Below the pieces are notes generated by a model. That model saw nothing but the letters and a program-made list of their open reading frames with translations, did not search any database and was not told the origin of the DNA. The translations under genes were made by a program, and so were the position numbers. 64,000 bases of DNA, taken from the NCBI GenBank assembly GCA_934320845.1, contig CAKRFU010000001.1, forward strand, positions 237,917 through 301,916, read 5' to 3'. This document shows, one piece after another, positions 27,914 through 36,779 of the stretch; the stretch's first letter is position 1; each line of letters starts with the position of its first letter. The DNA comes from an uncultured Lachnospiraceae bacterium (GTDB taxonomy: Bacteria; Bacillota; Clostridia; Lachnospirales; Lachnospiraceae).

Positions 27914-28392
27914 ACTATCACCCCTTTTATATTTATTCGTTTGAAATTCATATATATACAGTCATGTACTGCCTGTCCCGAATATGAACATATGACCATT
28001 TACAAAATTTCTAACAGATATCCCATATGCCTCAATTTAATGTGACAATATAGTATATTCATCTAATGTGTTTTTTATTATAACACAACGTGAACAAAAT
28101 GTGAACAAATATAGCAAATTTTTCAGACATTTTTTTGTTATTTTTACCAAATTTTATACAATAAATACAGCCTTTACGTTATTAGCGCAATAAATACAGG
28201 GACTTCAATGTTTATGCTTAATATTTTGTTTGCATAAAGAAAATGTGAACTATGTTCATATTTTTCAAAAAAGATTTTGATTACAAATAATTTATATTTT
28301 TGTTACATTTTTATTTTGCAATTGTATTTTTCTAGCCAATGTTTATAATATAATGAGTAATAACTTATTAAAACAGATAGGACGGTGGCATT
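27914..28392. promoter_or_regulatory. divergent glgC / murC promoter region
   Basis: This AT-rich 479-base spacer has no gene. For glgC (minus) TTCACA (28100-28105) and TATAAT (28077-28082) are 17 bases apart, with a tandem GTGAACA repeat over the -35. For murC (plus) TTGTAT (28322-28327) and TATAAT (28344-28349) are 16 apart, giving a start about 35 bases before the murC ATG. These are sequence matches only. Confidence 0.6.
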
Positions 28393-29775
28393 ATGTACCA
28401 AATAAATCTTAACAATCCATGCAAAGTATTTTTCATAGGCATCGGTGGAATCAGTATGAGTGGTTTTGCTCAACTGCTCCATGAAAACAATTTCAATGTC
28501 TGTGGTTCAGATATAAAAGAAAGCAAAATCACAAAGCATCTCGAAAACACAGGTATCAGTATTATATACGGTCAGAAAGCCGAAAATATCACTGGCGATA
28601 TTGATTTTGTTGTATATACAGCAGCTATTCACCCTGACAATCCCGAGTTTATCCGCGCCAAAGAACTCGGTATTCCTATGATGGAGAGAGCTGAGATGGT
28701 AGGTCAGGTCATGAAAAATTATCCAAATGCAATCGGCATTTCAGGAACACACGGAAAAACTACTACTACATCCATGCTGTCACAGATTTTCCTTGCTGCA
28801 AAAAAAGATCCTACAATCTCCGTGGGCGGTATTCTTGATGCTATAGGAGGAAATATCCGCATAGGTCATTCAGAAAACTTTATCACTGAAGCATGTGAAT
28901 ATACAAACAGTTTTCTTAAATTTCATCCTACTGCCGGAATTATCCTGAATGTAGATGCTGACCATCTTGACTTTTTCAAAGATATCGATGACATAAGACA
29001 TTCATTTCGTAAATTTGCGGAACTTATACCCGAAAATGGTGTTCTTGTCATAAACAAACATATTGACAAATTAAACGAAATTATAGACGGTTTACCATGT
29101 AAAGTAATCACTTTCGGACTTGAACAGGATTGCGACTATGCAGCTACTGATATTTCCTTTGACGAAAAAGGACACGGCTGCTATACACTTGTAAGAAACG
29201 GTCAGAAAACAGATATGCAGGTAAAGCTTAACGTTGTAGGAAAACATAACATATCAAATTCTTTAGCGGCAATTGCATTATCAGAATATTACGAAATAGA
29301 TAAAGCCTCTATATTAAACGGACTCTCAGATTTTATCGGAACTGAACGCCGCTTTGAGCTTAAGGGTACATTCAACGGCGTAACTGTTATTGATGATTAC
29401 GCACATCATCCAACCGAGATTACAGCAACACTCACAGCGGCTCAAAAATATCCGCACAAACATCTCTGGTGTGTATTCCAGCCACACACATACAGCAGAA
29501 CAAGAGCGCTTCTCAAAGAATTTGCTGCTGCACTTTCAAATGCTGAAAATATTGTACTTGCCGATATATACGCTGCAAGAGAACAGGATCCAGGAGATAT
29601 TTCATCAAAAACACTTCAGGATGAACTCGCTAAACTCGGGAAAAAAGCGTACTATTTCCCATCTTTTGAGGAAATTGAAAAATTTTTACAGGAAAAATGT
29701 ATCGACGGTGACTTGTTGATAACTATGGGAGCCGGAAATGTAGTAACCATAGGCGAATCACTCGTTCATAATTAG
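28393..29775 (+). CDS. murC: UDP-N-acetylmuramate--L-alanine ligase
   Basis: The 460-residue Mur ligase adds L-Ala to UDP-MurNAc in cytoplasmic peptidoglycan synthesis. The N-terminal FFIGIGGISMSGFAQLL binds the UDP substrate, GISGTHGKTTTTSM is the ATP P-loop, and DDYAHHPTEITATL and HTYSRT mark the C-terminal domain. The stop abuts a cluster of DnaA boxes. Confidence 0.97.
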   Translation: MYQINLNNPCKVFFIGIGGISMSGFAQLLHENNFNVCGSDIKESKITKHLENTGISIIYGQKAENITGDIDFVVYTAAIHPDNPEFIRAKELGIPMMERAEMVGQVMKNYPNAIGISGTHGKTTTTSMLSQIFLAAKKDPTISVGGILDAIGGNIRIGHSENFITEACEYTNSFLKFHPTAGIILNVDADHLDFFKDIDDIRHSFRKFAELIPENGVLVINKHIDKLNEIIDGLPCKVITFGLEQDCDYAATDISFDEKGHGCYTLVRNGQKTDMQVKLNVVGKHNISNSLAAIALSEYYEIDKASILNGLSDFIGTERRFELKGTFNGVTVIDDYAHHPTEITATLTAAQKYPHKHLWCVFQPHTYSRTRALLKEFAAALSNAENIVLADIYAAREQDPGDISSKTLQDELAKLGKKAYYFPSFEEIEKFLQEKCIDGDLLITMGAGNVVTIGESLVHN

Positions 29776-29911
29776 TTATCCACATTATCCACAATTGATT
29801 GTTGATAATTCTTCACAATTCATTGTGGATATTTTTATGCTTTTTACCACACTGAAACATGCTATTTTAAGCCATTTTTAAGTTTTTTCCACATTTTCAA
29901 CATTATCCACA
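29776..29911 (+). promoter_or_regulatory. DnaA-box cluster
   Basis: Perfect TTATCCACA boxes lie at 29776-29784, 29785-29793 (tandem, starting one base past the murC stop) and 29903-29911. A reverse near-match TGTGGATAT lies at 29824-29832 and TTTTCCACA at 29885-29893. The stretch is AT-rich. Such density is far above chance and suggests DnaA binding that controls the following DnaD/loader genes or titrates DnaA. Confidence 0.75.
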
Positions 29912-29947
29912 ATTTTTTAATAGACATAACTGTTTTCAAGCTATGAC

Positions 29948-29975
29948 TTGAAACATTTTTAAAACATGCTAAAAT
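29948..29975 (+). promoter_or_regulatory. promoter of the dnaD-like gene
   Basis: TTGAAA (29948-29953) and TAAAAT (29970-29975) lie 16 bases apart with TGC just before the -10 element. It lies downstream of the DnaA boxes and 75 bases before the coding start. Confidence 0.6.
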
Positions 29976-30050
29976 ACATTTACGGTGGATTTAATAACAC
30001 ATAAGACTTAAAAACACACAGAAATACAGAAATGAGGATTATAAATTATA

Positions 30051-31175
30051 ATGGAAAATGTTTTATCATGTACCGGATATATTCAACAAAATACAGTGAT
30101 AAGCAATGCATTTATTGAGCATTTTATGTTGGATGCAAACGGCAGTTATGTAAAGGTATATTTATATCTGTCAAAGTGTATACAATCCGGCAGTATCGAC
30201 ATTTCCATACCATTCCTTGCAGATAAAACAGACAGCACTGAAAGAGATATTATTCGTGCTTTGCAGCATTGGGAAAAAAAGGGACTTATCAAGATTACTC
30301 TTGACAATGTCACTGAGCAGATTTCTTCTATTCAAATGTTTAATCCCGATGATGTCTATCAGACATCAAAATCAGCTTCATATATTGATGATTCAGTCGA
30401 AGATATCGCAAGTACATCACAGATTCCTTTTTCATCCAAAGAAAAGAAATCCGACTCTGTCAATTCTGTTTCCGTATCTGCCGAACAAAGAAAAGAATTA
30501 GCAGCAAATCAGGATTTTCAATTTGCACTTCAAGCAATCCAGTCATTTCTTGAGCGTCCTTTTAAGGCAAATGAAATTGAACTTATATCATATCTTTACG
30601 GTACGCTGCATTTCTCATCCGAATTATTGATTCATTTATATGACTATTGTATTTCTCTCGGAAAAAGCAACTCAAATTATATACAGGCAGTTGCACTTTC
30701 ATGGCATGAACAGGGCGTAAAAACACCCGAAGATGCAAAAAAAGTTACTACCGATTACAATACAGCATACACTGCTATATCAAAAGCTTTCGGACTTGGC
30801 AGACCGCTTGCCATCATAGAAAAGCAGTTCGTTGAACGCTGGCAGAAAGAATGGATGATTGATTTAAGTGTAATAATAGAAGCATGCAACAGAACGATGC
30901 TCAAAATACAGAAAGCCGATTTTAAATATACTGAGGGAATACTCGATAACTGGCATAAATCCGGCATAAAAACCTTGCTTGATGTCGAAAAAGCCGACGA
31001 AATATATGCTAAACATAAATCCGAAAAAAGCAATAACAGTCAGAACAATTACAGATATGCCACAAACAACTCAGGTGGCAGCTATATAAAAAAGAATCAA
31101 TTTAATACATTCCAGCAAAGAGACACTTCTCATGCTGAGATAAGTGAATTAGAAAGAAAATTGCTAAACAGATAG
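30051..31175 (+). CDS. DnaD-domain primosome protein
   Basis: The 374-residue protein has an N-terminal winged-helix-like part (LYLSKCIQSGSIDISIPFLA...ALQHWEKKGLIKI), a low-complexity serine-rich linker (about 115-150), and two DnaD C-terminal-type domains: one around 160-235 ending YIQAVALSWHEQGVKTPEDA and one around 255-325 with YTEGILDNWHKSGIKTLLDV. DnaD/DnaB-type proteins remodel DNA and recruit the helicase loader in Firmicutes. The next gene is the loader, and a DnaA-box cluster precedes it. The start ATG has GAGG unusually far away (13 bases). Confidence 0.87.
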   Translation: MENVLSCTGYIQQNTVISNAFIEHFMLDANGSYVKVYLYLSKCIQSGSIDISIPFLADKTDSTERDIIRALQHWEKKGLIKITLDNVTEQISSIQMFNPDDVYQTSKSASYIDDSVEDIASTSQIPFSSKEKKSDSVNSVSVSAEQRKELAANQDFQFALQAIQSFLERPFKANEIELISYLYGTLHFSSELLIHLYDYCISLGKSNSNYIQAVALSWHEQGVKTPEDAKKVTTDYNTAYTAISKAFGLGRPLAIIEKQFVERWQKEWMIDLSVIIEACNRTMLKIQKADFKYTEGILDNWHKSGIKTLLDVEKADEIYAKHKSEKSNNSQNNYRYATNNSGGSYIKKNQFNTFQQRDTSHAEISELERKLLNR

Positions 31176-31206
31176 GTAACTGCGTTTTTAATATGGAGGG
31201 AGTTTT

Positions 31207-32199
31207 ATGGGATTATCAAACACTCAATATCGTGATATTATGTATAAATATGACCAGCTGCGTTTAAAAAACAAGCGCCTTGTTGCTTCGAGATATGAGG
31301 AACTTTTTGAAAAAATTCCAGAGTTACGGAACATTCAAAATGAAATCATTAATCTCTCTACCAATCAGGCACGCATGGAACTTTTAAATCCGGAGAAAAA
31401 GCTTGATGAAAAAACTTACCGTGCGAAGAAAGATTCACTCATAAGCAAAAAAGCAGAATTACTGCTGTCAAATGGCTATCCTGCTGATTTTTTATCACCA
31501 ATTTATACATGTAAAGACTGCAAGGATACCGGCTACATAGGCAACAAACCATGCCACTGTCTTAAGCAGTACGAGATTACCTCGTTATATAAAAATTCAA
31601 ATCTTGCTGATATACTTGAAAAAGAGAATTTTAATACATTTAATGCCGGTTTTTACGATAATAAACATATTGTCGAAAATTTATCACTTACGGCAAGAGA
31701 AAATATCCTTAAAGTCAAAGATGTTTGTCTTGATTTTGTCAAACATTTTGATACAGCATATGACAATCTTATATTTTATGGTGAAACAGGTGTAGGAAAA
31801 ACATTTCTCACACACTGCATTGCAAAAGAGCTCTTAGACACCTCACATACTGTTGTATACTTGACTTCTTTACAGCTTTTTGATATTTTAGAAAAAAATA
31901 AGTTCTACAAAACCGATGAATATTTAAATAACGAACAAATCTCATATATTCTAAACTGTGAACTGCTCATCATTGATGATCTTGGCACAGAACTAGCAAA
32001 TGGTTTTACAACATCGCAGTTGTATTATTTTATAGAAGAAAGACATATGAATCAAAAATCAACAATTATTTCAACCAATCTCTCATTTCAGGAATTGAGA
32101 GAACGGTACAGTGAGCGTATTTTTTCACGTTTTACCGGATATTATAACTTTTATATGATTGCCGGTGATGACATACGCATTAAAATTGCTATCTCTTAA
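31207..32199 (+). CDS. DnaI/DnaC-like helicase loader ATPase
   Basis: The 330-residue protein has an N-terminal helical and zinc-binding part (CKDCKDTGYIGNKPCHCLKQ, four cysteines) and a C-terminal AAA+ domain with Walker A (GETGVGKT), Walker B (LLIIDDLGTE) and sensor STNLS. It resembles DnaI/DnaC, which places the replicative helicase on single-stranded DNA. GGAGGG lies six bases before the ATG. It follows the DnaD-like gene in what looks like one operon. Confidence 0.9.
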   Translation: MGLSNTQYRDIMYKYDQLRLKNKRLVASRYEELFEKIPELRNIQNEIINLSTNQARMELLNPEKKLDEKTYRAKKDSLISKKAELLLSNGYPADFLSPIYTCKDCKDTGYIGNKPCHCLKQYEITSLYKNSNLADILEKENFNTFNAGFYDNKHIVENLSLTARENILKVKDVCLDFVKHFDTAYDNLIFYGETGVGKTFLTHCIAKELLDTSHTVVYLTSLQLFDILEKNKFYKTDEYLNNEQISYILNCELLIIDDLGTELANGFTTSQLYYFIEERHMNQKSTIISTNLSFQELRERYSERIFSRFTGYYNFYMIAGDDIRIKIAIS

Positions 32200-32255
32200 C
32201 CTTGGAAAATATTTTATTTTCCTTTATCCAAATACATTATGGAGGACAAACTATT

Positions 32256-33428
32256 ATGAAACGACATGACAAATTAGCTGAAACAATCCCTTATGGTACT
32301 CTTGGCATTCTTGCCCTTGAGAGCAGCAGAGATATGGGAAAAAGAGTCAATGACTATATTGTTGACTGGAGAAATGACAGAGCCGCAAAACATGCAACTG
32401 CCGCTTCTTTCGCCGGATACAACAGAGAGTCATTCATAATCGACTCTGCATGCCCTAGATTTGGTTCAGGCGAGGCAAAAGGTATTATTAGAGAGTCAGT
32501 TAGAGGTCAAGACTTATATCTCTTAGTAGATGTATGTAATTACAATTTAACTTACACTGTATGCGGTCAGACAAATCATATGTCTCCTGATGATCATTAT
32601 CAGGATTTAAAGCGTATAATTGCAGCCGTTGGTGGAAAAGCAAGAAGAATCACTGTTATAATGCCTTTCTTATATGAAAGCCGCCAGCACAGAAGAAGTG
32701 CCCGTGAATCTTTGGATTGTGCTCTTGCACTTCAGGAACTCACACAAATGGGTGTTGAAAGCATCATCACATTTGATGCGCATGACCCTCGTGTACAGAA
32801 TGCAATTCCTTTAAAGAGCTTTGAAACAGTTCAGCCAACATATCAGTTTATTAAAGCACTACTTAAAAATGTTGATGATCTCAAAATCGATACTGACCAT
32901 CTTATGGTTATTAGTCCTGATGAGGGAGCTATGGGACGTGCCGTTTACTATGCAAATGTTCTTGGTATTGATATCGGAATGTTCTACAAACGCCGTGATT
33001 ACAGCAAGATTGTAGACGGAAGAAATCCTATTATTGCACATGAATTTCTTGGTTCAGATCTTGAAGGAAAAGATGTTATCATCATCGACGATATGATTTC
33101 TTCCGGCGAGAGCATGATAGATGTTGCAACTGAATTAAAAAGAAGAAAAGCAAATCGTATATTTGTTGCAGCTACATTCGGTCTTTTCACAAATGGAATG
33201 GAAAAATTTGATGAGGCTCATGAAAAAGGACTTATCGATAAAGTTCTTACAACAAACCTTGTATATCAGCCTGAGGAAGTTCTCAAAAGAGACTATTATA
33301 TAAATGTTGATATGAGCAAATATGTAGCACTCCTTATTGATACACTCAATCATGACCAGTCAATCAGTGACCTTTTAAACCCAACAGAGCGCATTCAGGC
33401 AGTTCTCAAAAAATACGGTCAAATTTAA
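32256..33428 (+). CDS. prs: ribose-phosphate pyrophosphokinase
   Basis: The 390-residue enzyme makes PRPP from ribose-5-phosphate and ATP. The ATG at 32256 has GGAGG ten bases before it. The FLYESRQHRRSARES region, ITFDAHDPRVQNAIP and the PRPP loop VIIIDDMISSGESMIDVA are conserved. It is about 70 residues longer than the common 315-residue form because of an extended N-terminal part (LAETIPYGTLGILALESSRD), a version seen in Clostridia. It appears co-transcribed with the replication genes, and a strong terminator follows. Confidence 0.93.
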   Translation: MKRHDKLAETIPYGTLGILALESSRDMGKRVNDYIVDWRNDRAAKHATAASFAGYNRESFIIDSACPRFGSGEAKGIIRESVRGQDLYLLVDVCNYNLTYTVCGQTNHMSPDDHYQDLKRIIAAVGGKARRITVIMPFLYESRQHRRSARESLDCALALQELTQMGVESIITFDAHDPRVQNAIPLKSFETVQPTYQFIKALLKNVDDLKIDTDHLMVISPDEGAMGRAVYYANVLGIDIGMFYKRRDYSKIVDGRNPIIAHEFLGSDLEGKDVIIIDDMISSGESMIDVATELKRRKANRIFVAATFGLFTNGMEKFDEAHEKGLIDKVLTTNLVYQPEEVLKRDYYINVDMSKYVALLIDTLNHDQSISDLLNPTERIQAVLKKYGQI

Positions 33429-33512
33429 TAACTACTAACTATATAATAAACGCATAAACATTCATTTTGTGCAAAGGACATGCACAAACTCATGAAAAAA
33501 GTCTTTCTTTAA

Positions 33513-33552
33513 AAACACCGACAAAAAATACCCGTTTTGTCGGTGTTTTTTT
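33513..33552 (+). terminator. intrinsic terminator after prs
   Basis: ACACCGACAAAA and its exact 12-base complement flank an eight-base loop and are followed by seven Ts, 85 bases past the prs stop. Confidence 0.92.
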
Positions 33553-33640
33553 AGATTTTGTTTAGAATTAAGCTCTGTTTTTCACAATCACTTCATAAAT
33601 GAAACACAAAAGGAACACAATTCCTTTGTATAATGTATTC

Positions 33641-33825
33641 ATAAACATAAATGAAGCGGGTGAGGAAAACAAAGGTAGGAATTACCGATTAAGATGATTC
33701 TTATTTTTGTCACCTGTTTCGACAAAAATAATTTAGCTTATTGACTTATGTTTGAGATAGATTCTTTTTCATTTTTTTCATTTGGGTCTGTAGTAGCTCC
33801 CTCTGCTGCAGACCAACTCCTTTTT
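33641..33825 (+). ncRNA. candidate small RNA with own promoter and terminator
   Basis: A TATAAT -10 (33629-33634) is followed by a gene-free 185-base stretch that pairs with itself: AAACATAA near 33645 with TTATGTTT near 33745, enclosing GGTA/TACC and an 11-bp hairpin with TTATTTTTGTC arms (around 33691-33723). It ends with GGTCTGTAG/CTGCAGACC (33785-33814), AACTCC and TTTTT. The -35 is poor. The family is not recognised; 6S RNA or another Clostridial RNA should be tested. Confidence 0.55.
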
Positions 33826-33830
33826 GTACC

Positions 33831-33861
33831 GTACTTAAAATATTAAGTACACAATTTTTTT
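33831..33861 (+). terminator. second hairpin terminator
   Basis: GTACTTAA-AATA-TTAAGTAC followed by ACAATTTTTTT backs up the terminator of the small RNA candidate. Confidence 0.7.
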
Positions 33862-33925
33862 ACATTATTTTTTCATGAACCGATGGTTTTTTCTGTCGGT
33901 TCAATCCTCTTTTTTCTTTAAAGAC

Positions 33926-33960
33926 AAAAACAGCCTTACCGATTTGGCAAGGCTGTTTTT
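33926..33960 (-). terminator. terminator after the Cthe_2159-like gene
   Basis: AAAAACAGCCTTACC and its near-complement form a long stem with A and T runs on both sides, so it could act in both directions. It lies 14 bases past the stop of the minus-strand gene. Confidence 0.85.
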
Positions 33961-33974
33961 GATTTTTCTGCATT

Positions 33975-35114
33975 TTAAAGATTTATATTAGATGCAATGT
34001 TTTTACTGTCTGCTTTAACCTTTTTCTTTTTGGATGAAATTGAAATTTTAACCGAAGACTTAATGCTCAATGTCTTTTTTGCTCTTATTCCATGATCCGC
34101 TGTACTTGTAAGACTTAAAGTTCCGTCAGTTATATTTACATTGGCACTCGCATGAATACAATCACCGTATGAATTTATGCTTATCTTGCCACCTGATATA
34201 TTCACATCAGCAGAAACAGCAGTTTTACCGCTTTTTCCTGAACGTCCTGCCGCAATACCTCTGAAATCTTCAAACTTTGTATTTGAACTTTTTCTTGTTT
34301 TTATACTTATACTTCCTTTTTTAACTGTTACACCACTTCTTCCCTGAATGCCTTTGTCAACAGCATCTACAAGTACGCTTCCGCCATCTACCGTAACTTT
34401 TTGCGATGCCTTTATTCCGGTGTCTGATGAAGTCACCGATATATCTCCGCCGCTGATATTTACATTATCTGCATGTATTCCACTATTTTTCGATGTAATA
34501 AATATATTTCCTGATGTGATACTTATATCTTTTTTACTGTCTACGGCATTGCCGTTTGACGATGTATCTTTTACATTAAGACTGCCACTGCCCCATATTT
34601 TCAAATTTCCGTCACTCATGATAACTCCGTCGGGAGATATTTTTTTGCTTCCTATCTTTCCTGTAACCTCCGGGAATGCAGCCGGCCCCGTCAAGACATT
34701 TTTTGTTCCTTTCACAAGCTGTATATGCAGACCGGCAGATTTTTTTGTGTTGTAAATACATGCTGTCTTTGAATTACTCATTGTAACCCCATTCAAACGG
34801 ACAGTCACATTCAGCTGTCTCTTGTTCATAATAATTCTGTAAGAGCCAAAATTCCCCTTGAATGTATATGTGCCGCTTTGGTTAAGTGTGATTGTTTTAT
34901 TTTTCTTTGATACTGCCACTTTTCCATTCGCTGTCGAAACAACAGCCTTGCCAATTTTTACAGTTGATATTTTCTTCTTTGCCGCTGACACATTTACCTT
35001 ATCACAGGAATAACCTGTTGTAATTGATGACATAAAAACTGCTGCCGCAACTGACATTGCAAATATCTTTTTACCTTTACATTTCATTTCCCTAAATAAT
35101 TTTTCTTTTCTCAT
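33975..35114 (-). CDS. secreted carbohydrate-binding beta-helix protein (Cthe_2159-like)
   Basis: The 379-residue product starts at 35112-35114 (GAGGG five bases upstream) with a basic N-terminus, a hydrophobic stretch (IFAMSVAAAVFMSSITTGY) and a signal-peptide end near SAAKKK. The body is a repeating right-handed beta-helix pattern: KTACIYNTKKSAGLHIQL, DGVIMSDGNLKIWGSGSLNV, NSGIHADNVNISGGDISVTS, HGIRAKKTLSI. This matches the Cthe_2159/DUF4353 family, whose founding member binds cellulose-like and pectic polymers. It ends an operon with a VTC-domain protein and a DUF4956 membrane protein; its start is 19 bases past the DUF4956 stop. Its role is unknown. Confidence 0.78.
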   Translation of the reverse strand: MRKEKLFREMKCKGKKIFAMSVAAAVFMSSITTGYSCDKVNVSAAKKKISTVKIGKAVVSTANGKVAVSKKNKTITLNQSGTYTFKGNFGSYRIIMNKRQLNVTVRLNGVTMSNSKTACIYNTKKSAGLHIQLVKGTKNVLTGPAAFPEVTGKIGSKKISPDGVIMSDGNLKIWGSGSLNVKDTSSNGNAVDSKKDISITSGNIFITSKNSGIHADNVNISGGDISVTSSDTGIKASQKVTVDGGSVLVDAVDKGIQGRSGVTVKKGSISIKTRKSSNTKFEDFRGIAAGRSGKSGKTAVSADVNISGGKISINSYGDCIHASANVNITDGTLSLTSTADHGIRAKKTLSIKSSVKISISSKKKKVKADSKNIASNINL

Positions 35115-35133
35115 AAAATCCCTCATTTCCGTT

Positions 35134-35808
35134 TTAAAGCTGTTCTGCCTGCTGTACAATCCGTCCACACACAACCGTAAGATTTCCGTTTCTGCATCTT
35201 ATTGCATCAATAAATTCCTTTTCTTTACTATTATCTTTAAATTCTATGTAATAGTGAAGCTGATACATACTTCCCATATTTACGGTTTTAACATTTTGCA
35301 TCTCAACTTTTTTCAGATACTTTTCAAAAATATCATCAAAAATTTCAGTATAGTCAAGATTTTCATAAATAGTTATCTTCAAGTTCCTCATATTTTCTTC
35401 GCCCTTAAAGAAAGGAACTGCATATATGACAAGCATTACAACAACAATAAATGCCGTTATAAATGCGGCATATGTAATATAGCCCATGCCCGTAGCAAGT
35501 CCTACGACCATGGCAAAAAATATATTGCTTATCTCTCTGCTTGTGCCCGGTATCGAGCGAAACCTCACAAGACTGAACGCCCCGACAATCGCCACTCCGG
35601 TTCCAAGATTTCCATTGACAAGCATTATAACTGTCTGAACCATAGCCGGCAGTATAACCAGCGAAACAAAAAAGTTTTTAGTTGTTTTTCCGGTAAATGC
35701 ATAGCACAATGCTACCACAAATCCCAAAATCAATGAGACTCCCGTACATTTAACTGCCGTGCTAAATGTAAGCGAATTTGCCGTAAGATTTAAAATCGTA
35801 TTAAACAT
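35134..35808 (-). CDS. DUF4956 membrane protein
   Basis: The 224-residue protein has four likely membrane helices in the N-terminal 130 residues (FSTAVKCTGVSLILGFVVAL, FFVSLVILPAMVQTVIMLV, a glycine-rich AIVGAFSLVRFRSIPGTSRE loop, and YAAFITAFIVVVMLVIYAV) and a cytoplasmic ferredoxin-like C-terminal domain. The FSLVRFRS motif is the hallmark of DUF4956. No biochemical role is established. The start at 35808 overlaps the end of the VTC gene by eight bases, so the two are made together. Confidence 0.85.
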   Translation of the reverse strand: MFNTILNLTANSLTFSTAVKCTGVSLILGFVVALCYAFTGKTTKNFFVSLVILPAMVQTVIMLVNGNLGTGVAIVGAFSLVRFRSIPGTSREISNIFFAMVVGLATGMGYITYAAFITAFIVVVMLVIYAVPFFKGEENMRNLKITIYENLDYTEIFDDIFEKYLKKVEMQNVKTVNMGSMYQLHYYIEFKDNSKEKEFIDAIRCRNGNLTVVCGRIVQQAEQL

Positions 35809-36517
35809 AATCCCTCCACTTATGTATATTGTTCTGCGTATATACAATTCCGTATTTTGAAAAAGAAATCGGATATATCGCCAAGTTTTCTAAAAGTTTT
35901 ATAAGCCAAAACGGATATGCCGCCGAAGCTTTTATCTCAAGCAGGACACTGTCATCCGTCATAATATACTCTCCATAATCGCCATGTGACATATCAAGGT
36001 CATCTGTGCGGTATCTTATATTAAAATCAAATGTGATACGAAGGTCACTGCCTTTTCTGTCATATAATGCCACCCTGTCATATGCCAGATACACTTTCGG
36101 CTCAGGTTTGTAAAATGACAAAACATAATCGAGTTCTCTAAGAATCTGAGTGTCAGCTTTTTCTATACAACCTGCTGTCACTGCCTTATATGCTTCTTCA
36201 AGTTTCATGGCTGCTCTGCGCTTATAAACAATTCCCCTGTATTTTTTCTTTAGTTCAAGATAAACCGTATCCCCGCTTTTTATATCACCATAACCCCGCA
36301 GTCGGATTTTCTCCTTATAAACAGGCTTTTCTATAGATTCCCGAATCATGTCATACTGCCCGGTATCATAATAAATGTTGTTTATGGTATCAAGACCAAA
36401 TTCATCCACCTGCATGTGCCTGTCAACTTCCCCACGAAACTTCTCATACTTATCTCTTGTCAAAAGATACTTTTTTTCGTATCTCTTAAAGGTCATAAGT
36501 ACATTTTTTTCCGCCAT
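35801..36517 (-). CDS. VTC-domain (polyphosphate polymerase-like) protein
   Basis: The 238-residue protein belongs to the VTC/CYTH tunnel-fold group: FKRYEKKYLLTRDKY, TINNIYYDTGQYDMIRESIE, KEKIRLRGYG, VYLELKKKYRGIVYKRRAAM and a C-terminal VLLEIKASAAYPFWL. Basic residues lining such a tunnel bind phosphate chains, and yeast Vtc4 makes polyphosphate. Whether this stand-alone bacterial form has polymerase activity is unknown. GGGGGAG is eight bases before the ATG at 36515-36517. It is the first gene of a three-gene operon with DUF4956 and a beta-helix surface protein. Confidence 0.85.
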   Translation of the reverse strand: MAEKNVLMTFKRYEKKYLLTRDKYEKFRGEVDRHMQVDEFGLDTINNIYYDTGQYDMIRESIEKPVYKEKIRLRGYGDIKSGDTVYLELKKKYRGIVYKRRAAMKLEEAYKAVTAGCIEKADTQILRELDYVLSFYKPEPKVYLAYDRVALYDRKGSDLRITFDFNIRYRTDDLDMSHGDYGEYIMTDDSVLLEIKASAAYPFWLIKLLENLAIYPISFSKYGIVYTQNNIHKWRDYV

Positions 36518-36659
36518 ATATGTATCTCCCCCTATCCTAAAAAATGCCAAAAAGCAATCAATCTGACTTATTTTTGACACATTTCCTTTACACTTTATTA
36601 TACATAAATTTATTTATAAAAACCATATATAAAATTATTTTTAAGTAATTCTTAATAAA

Positions 36660-36720
36660 ATATATGATGTTATTTTTGCTGTGGCTGCTTTATTGCAGAG
36701 ATATAAATAACTATTATTTA
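36660..36720. repeat. second copy of dispersed TGTGGCTGC hairpin repeat
   Basis: The sequence around 36675-36712 shares the TTTTTGCTGTGGCTGCTTT..GCAGAGAT pattern with 1887-1924. It lies between the VTC gene and the PadR promoter. Confidence 0.55.
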
Positions 36721-36726
36721 TTACTA

Positions 36727-36754
36727 TTGACTTTTGAACAATAGTTGTTATAAT
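36727..36754 (+). promoter_or_regulatory. strong promoter of the padR gene with overlapping palindrome
   Basis: TTGACT (36727-36732) and a perfect TATAAT (36749-36754) are 16 bases apart. GTTATAATAAC, a palindrome, covers the -10 and could be the regulator's own operator. The start is 200 bases before the gene. Confidence 0.7.
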
Positions 36755-36779
36755 AACATCATAAACAAATTTTTGACAC

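Noticed and set aside
29776..29911. Chromosomal replication origin (oriC)
   Set aside because: DnaA boxes are present, but dnaA and dnaN are absent from the window and there is no GC-skew evidence available, so only a DnaA-binding cluster is claimed.
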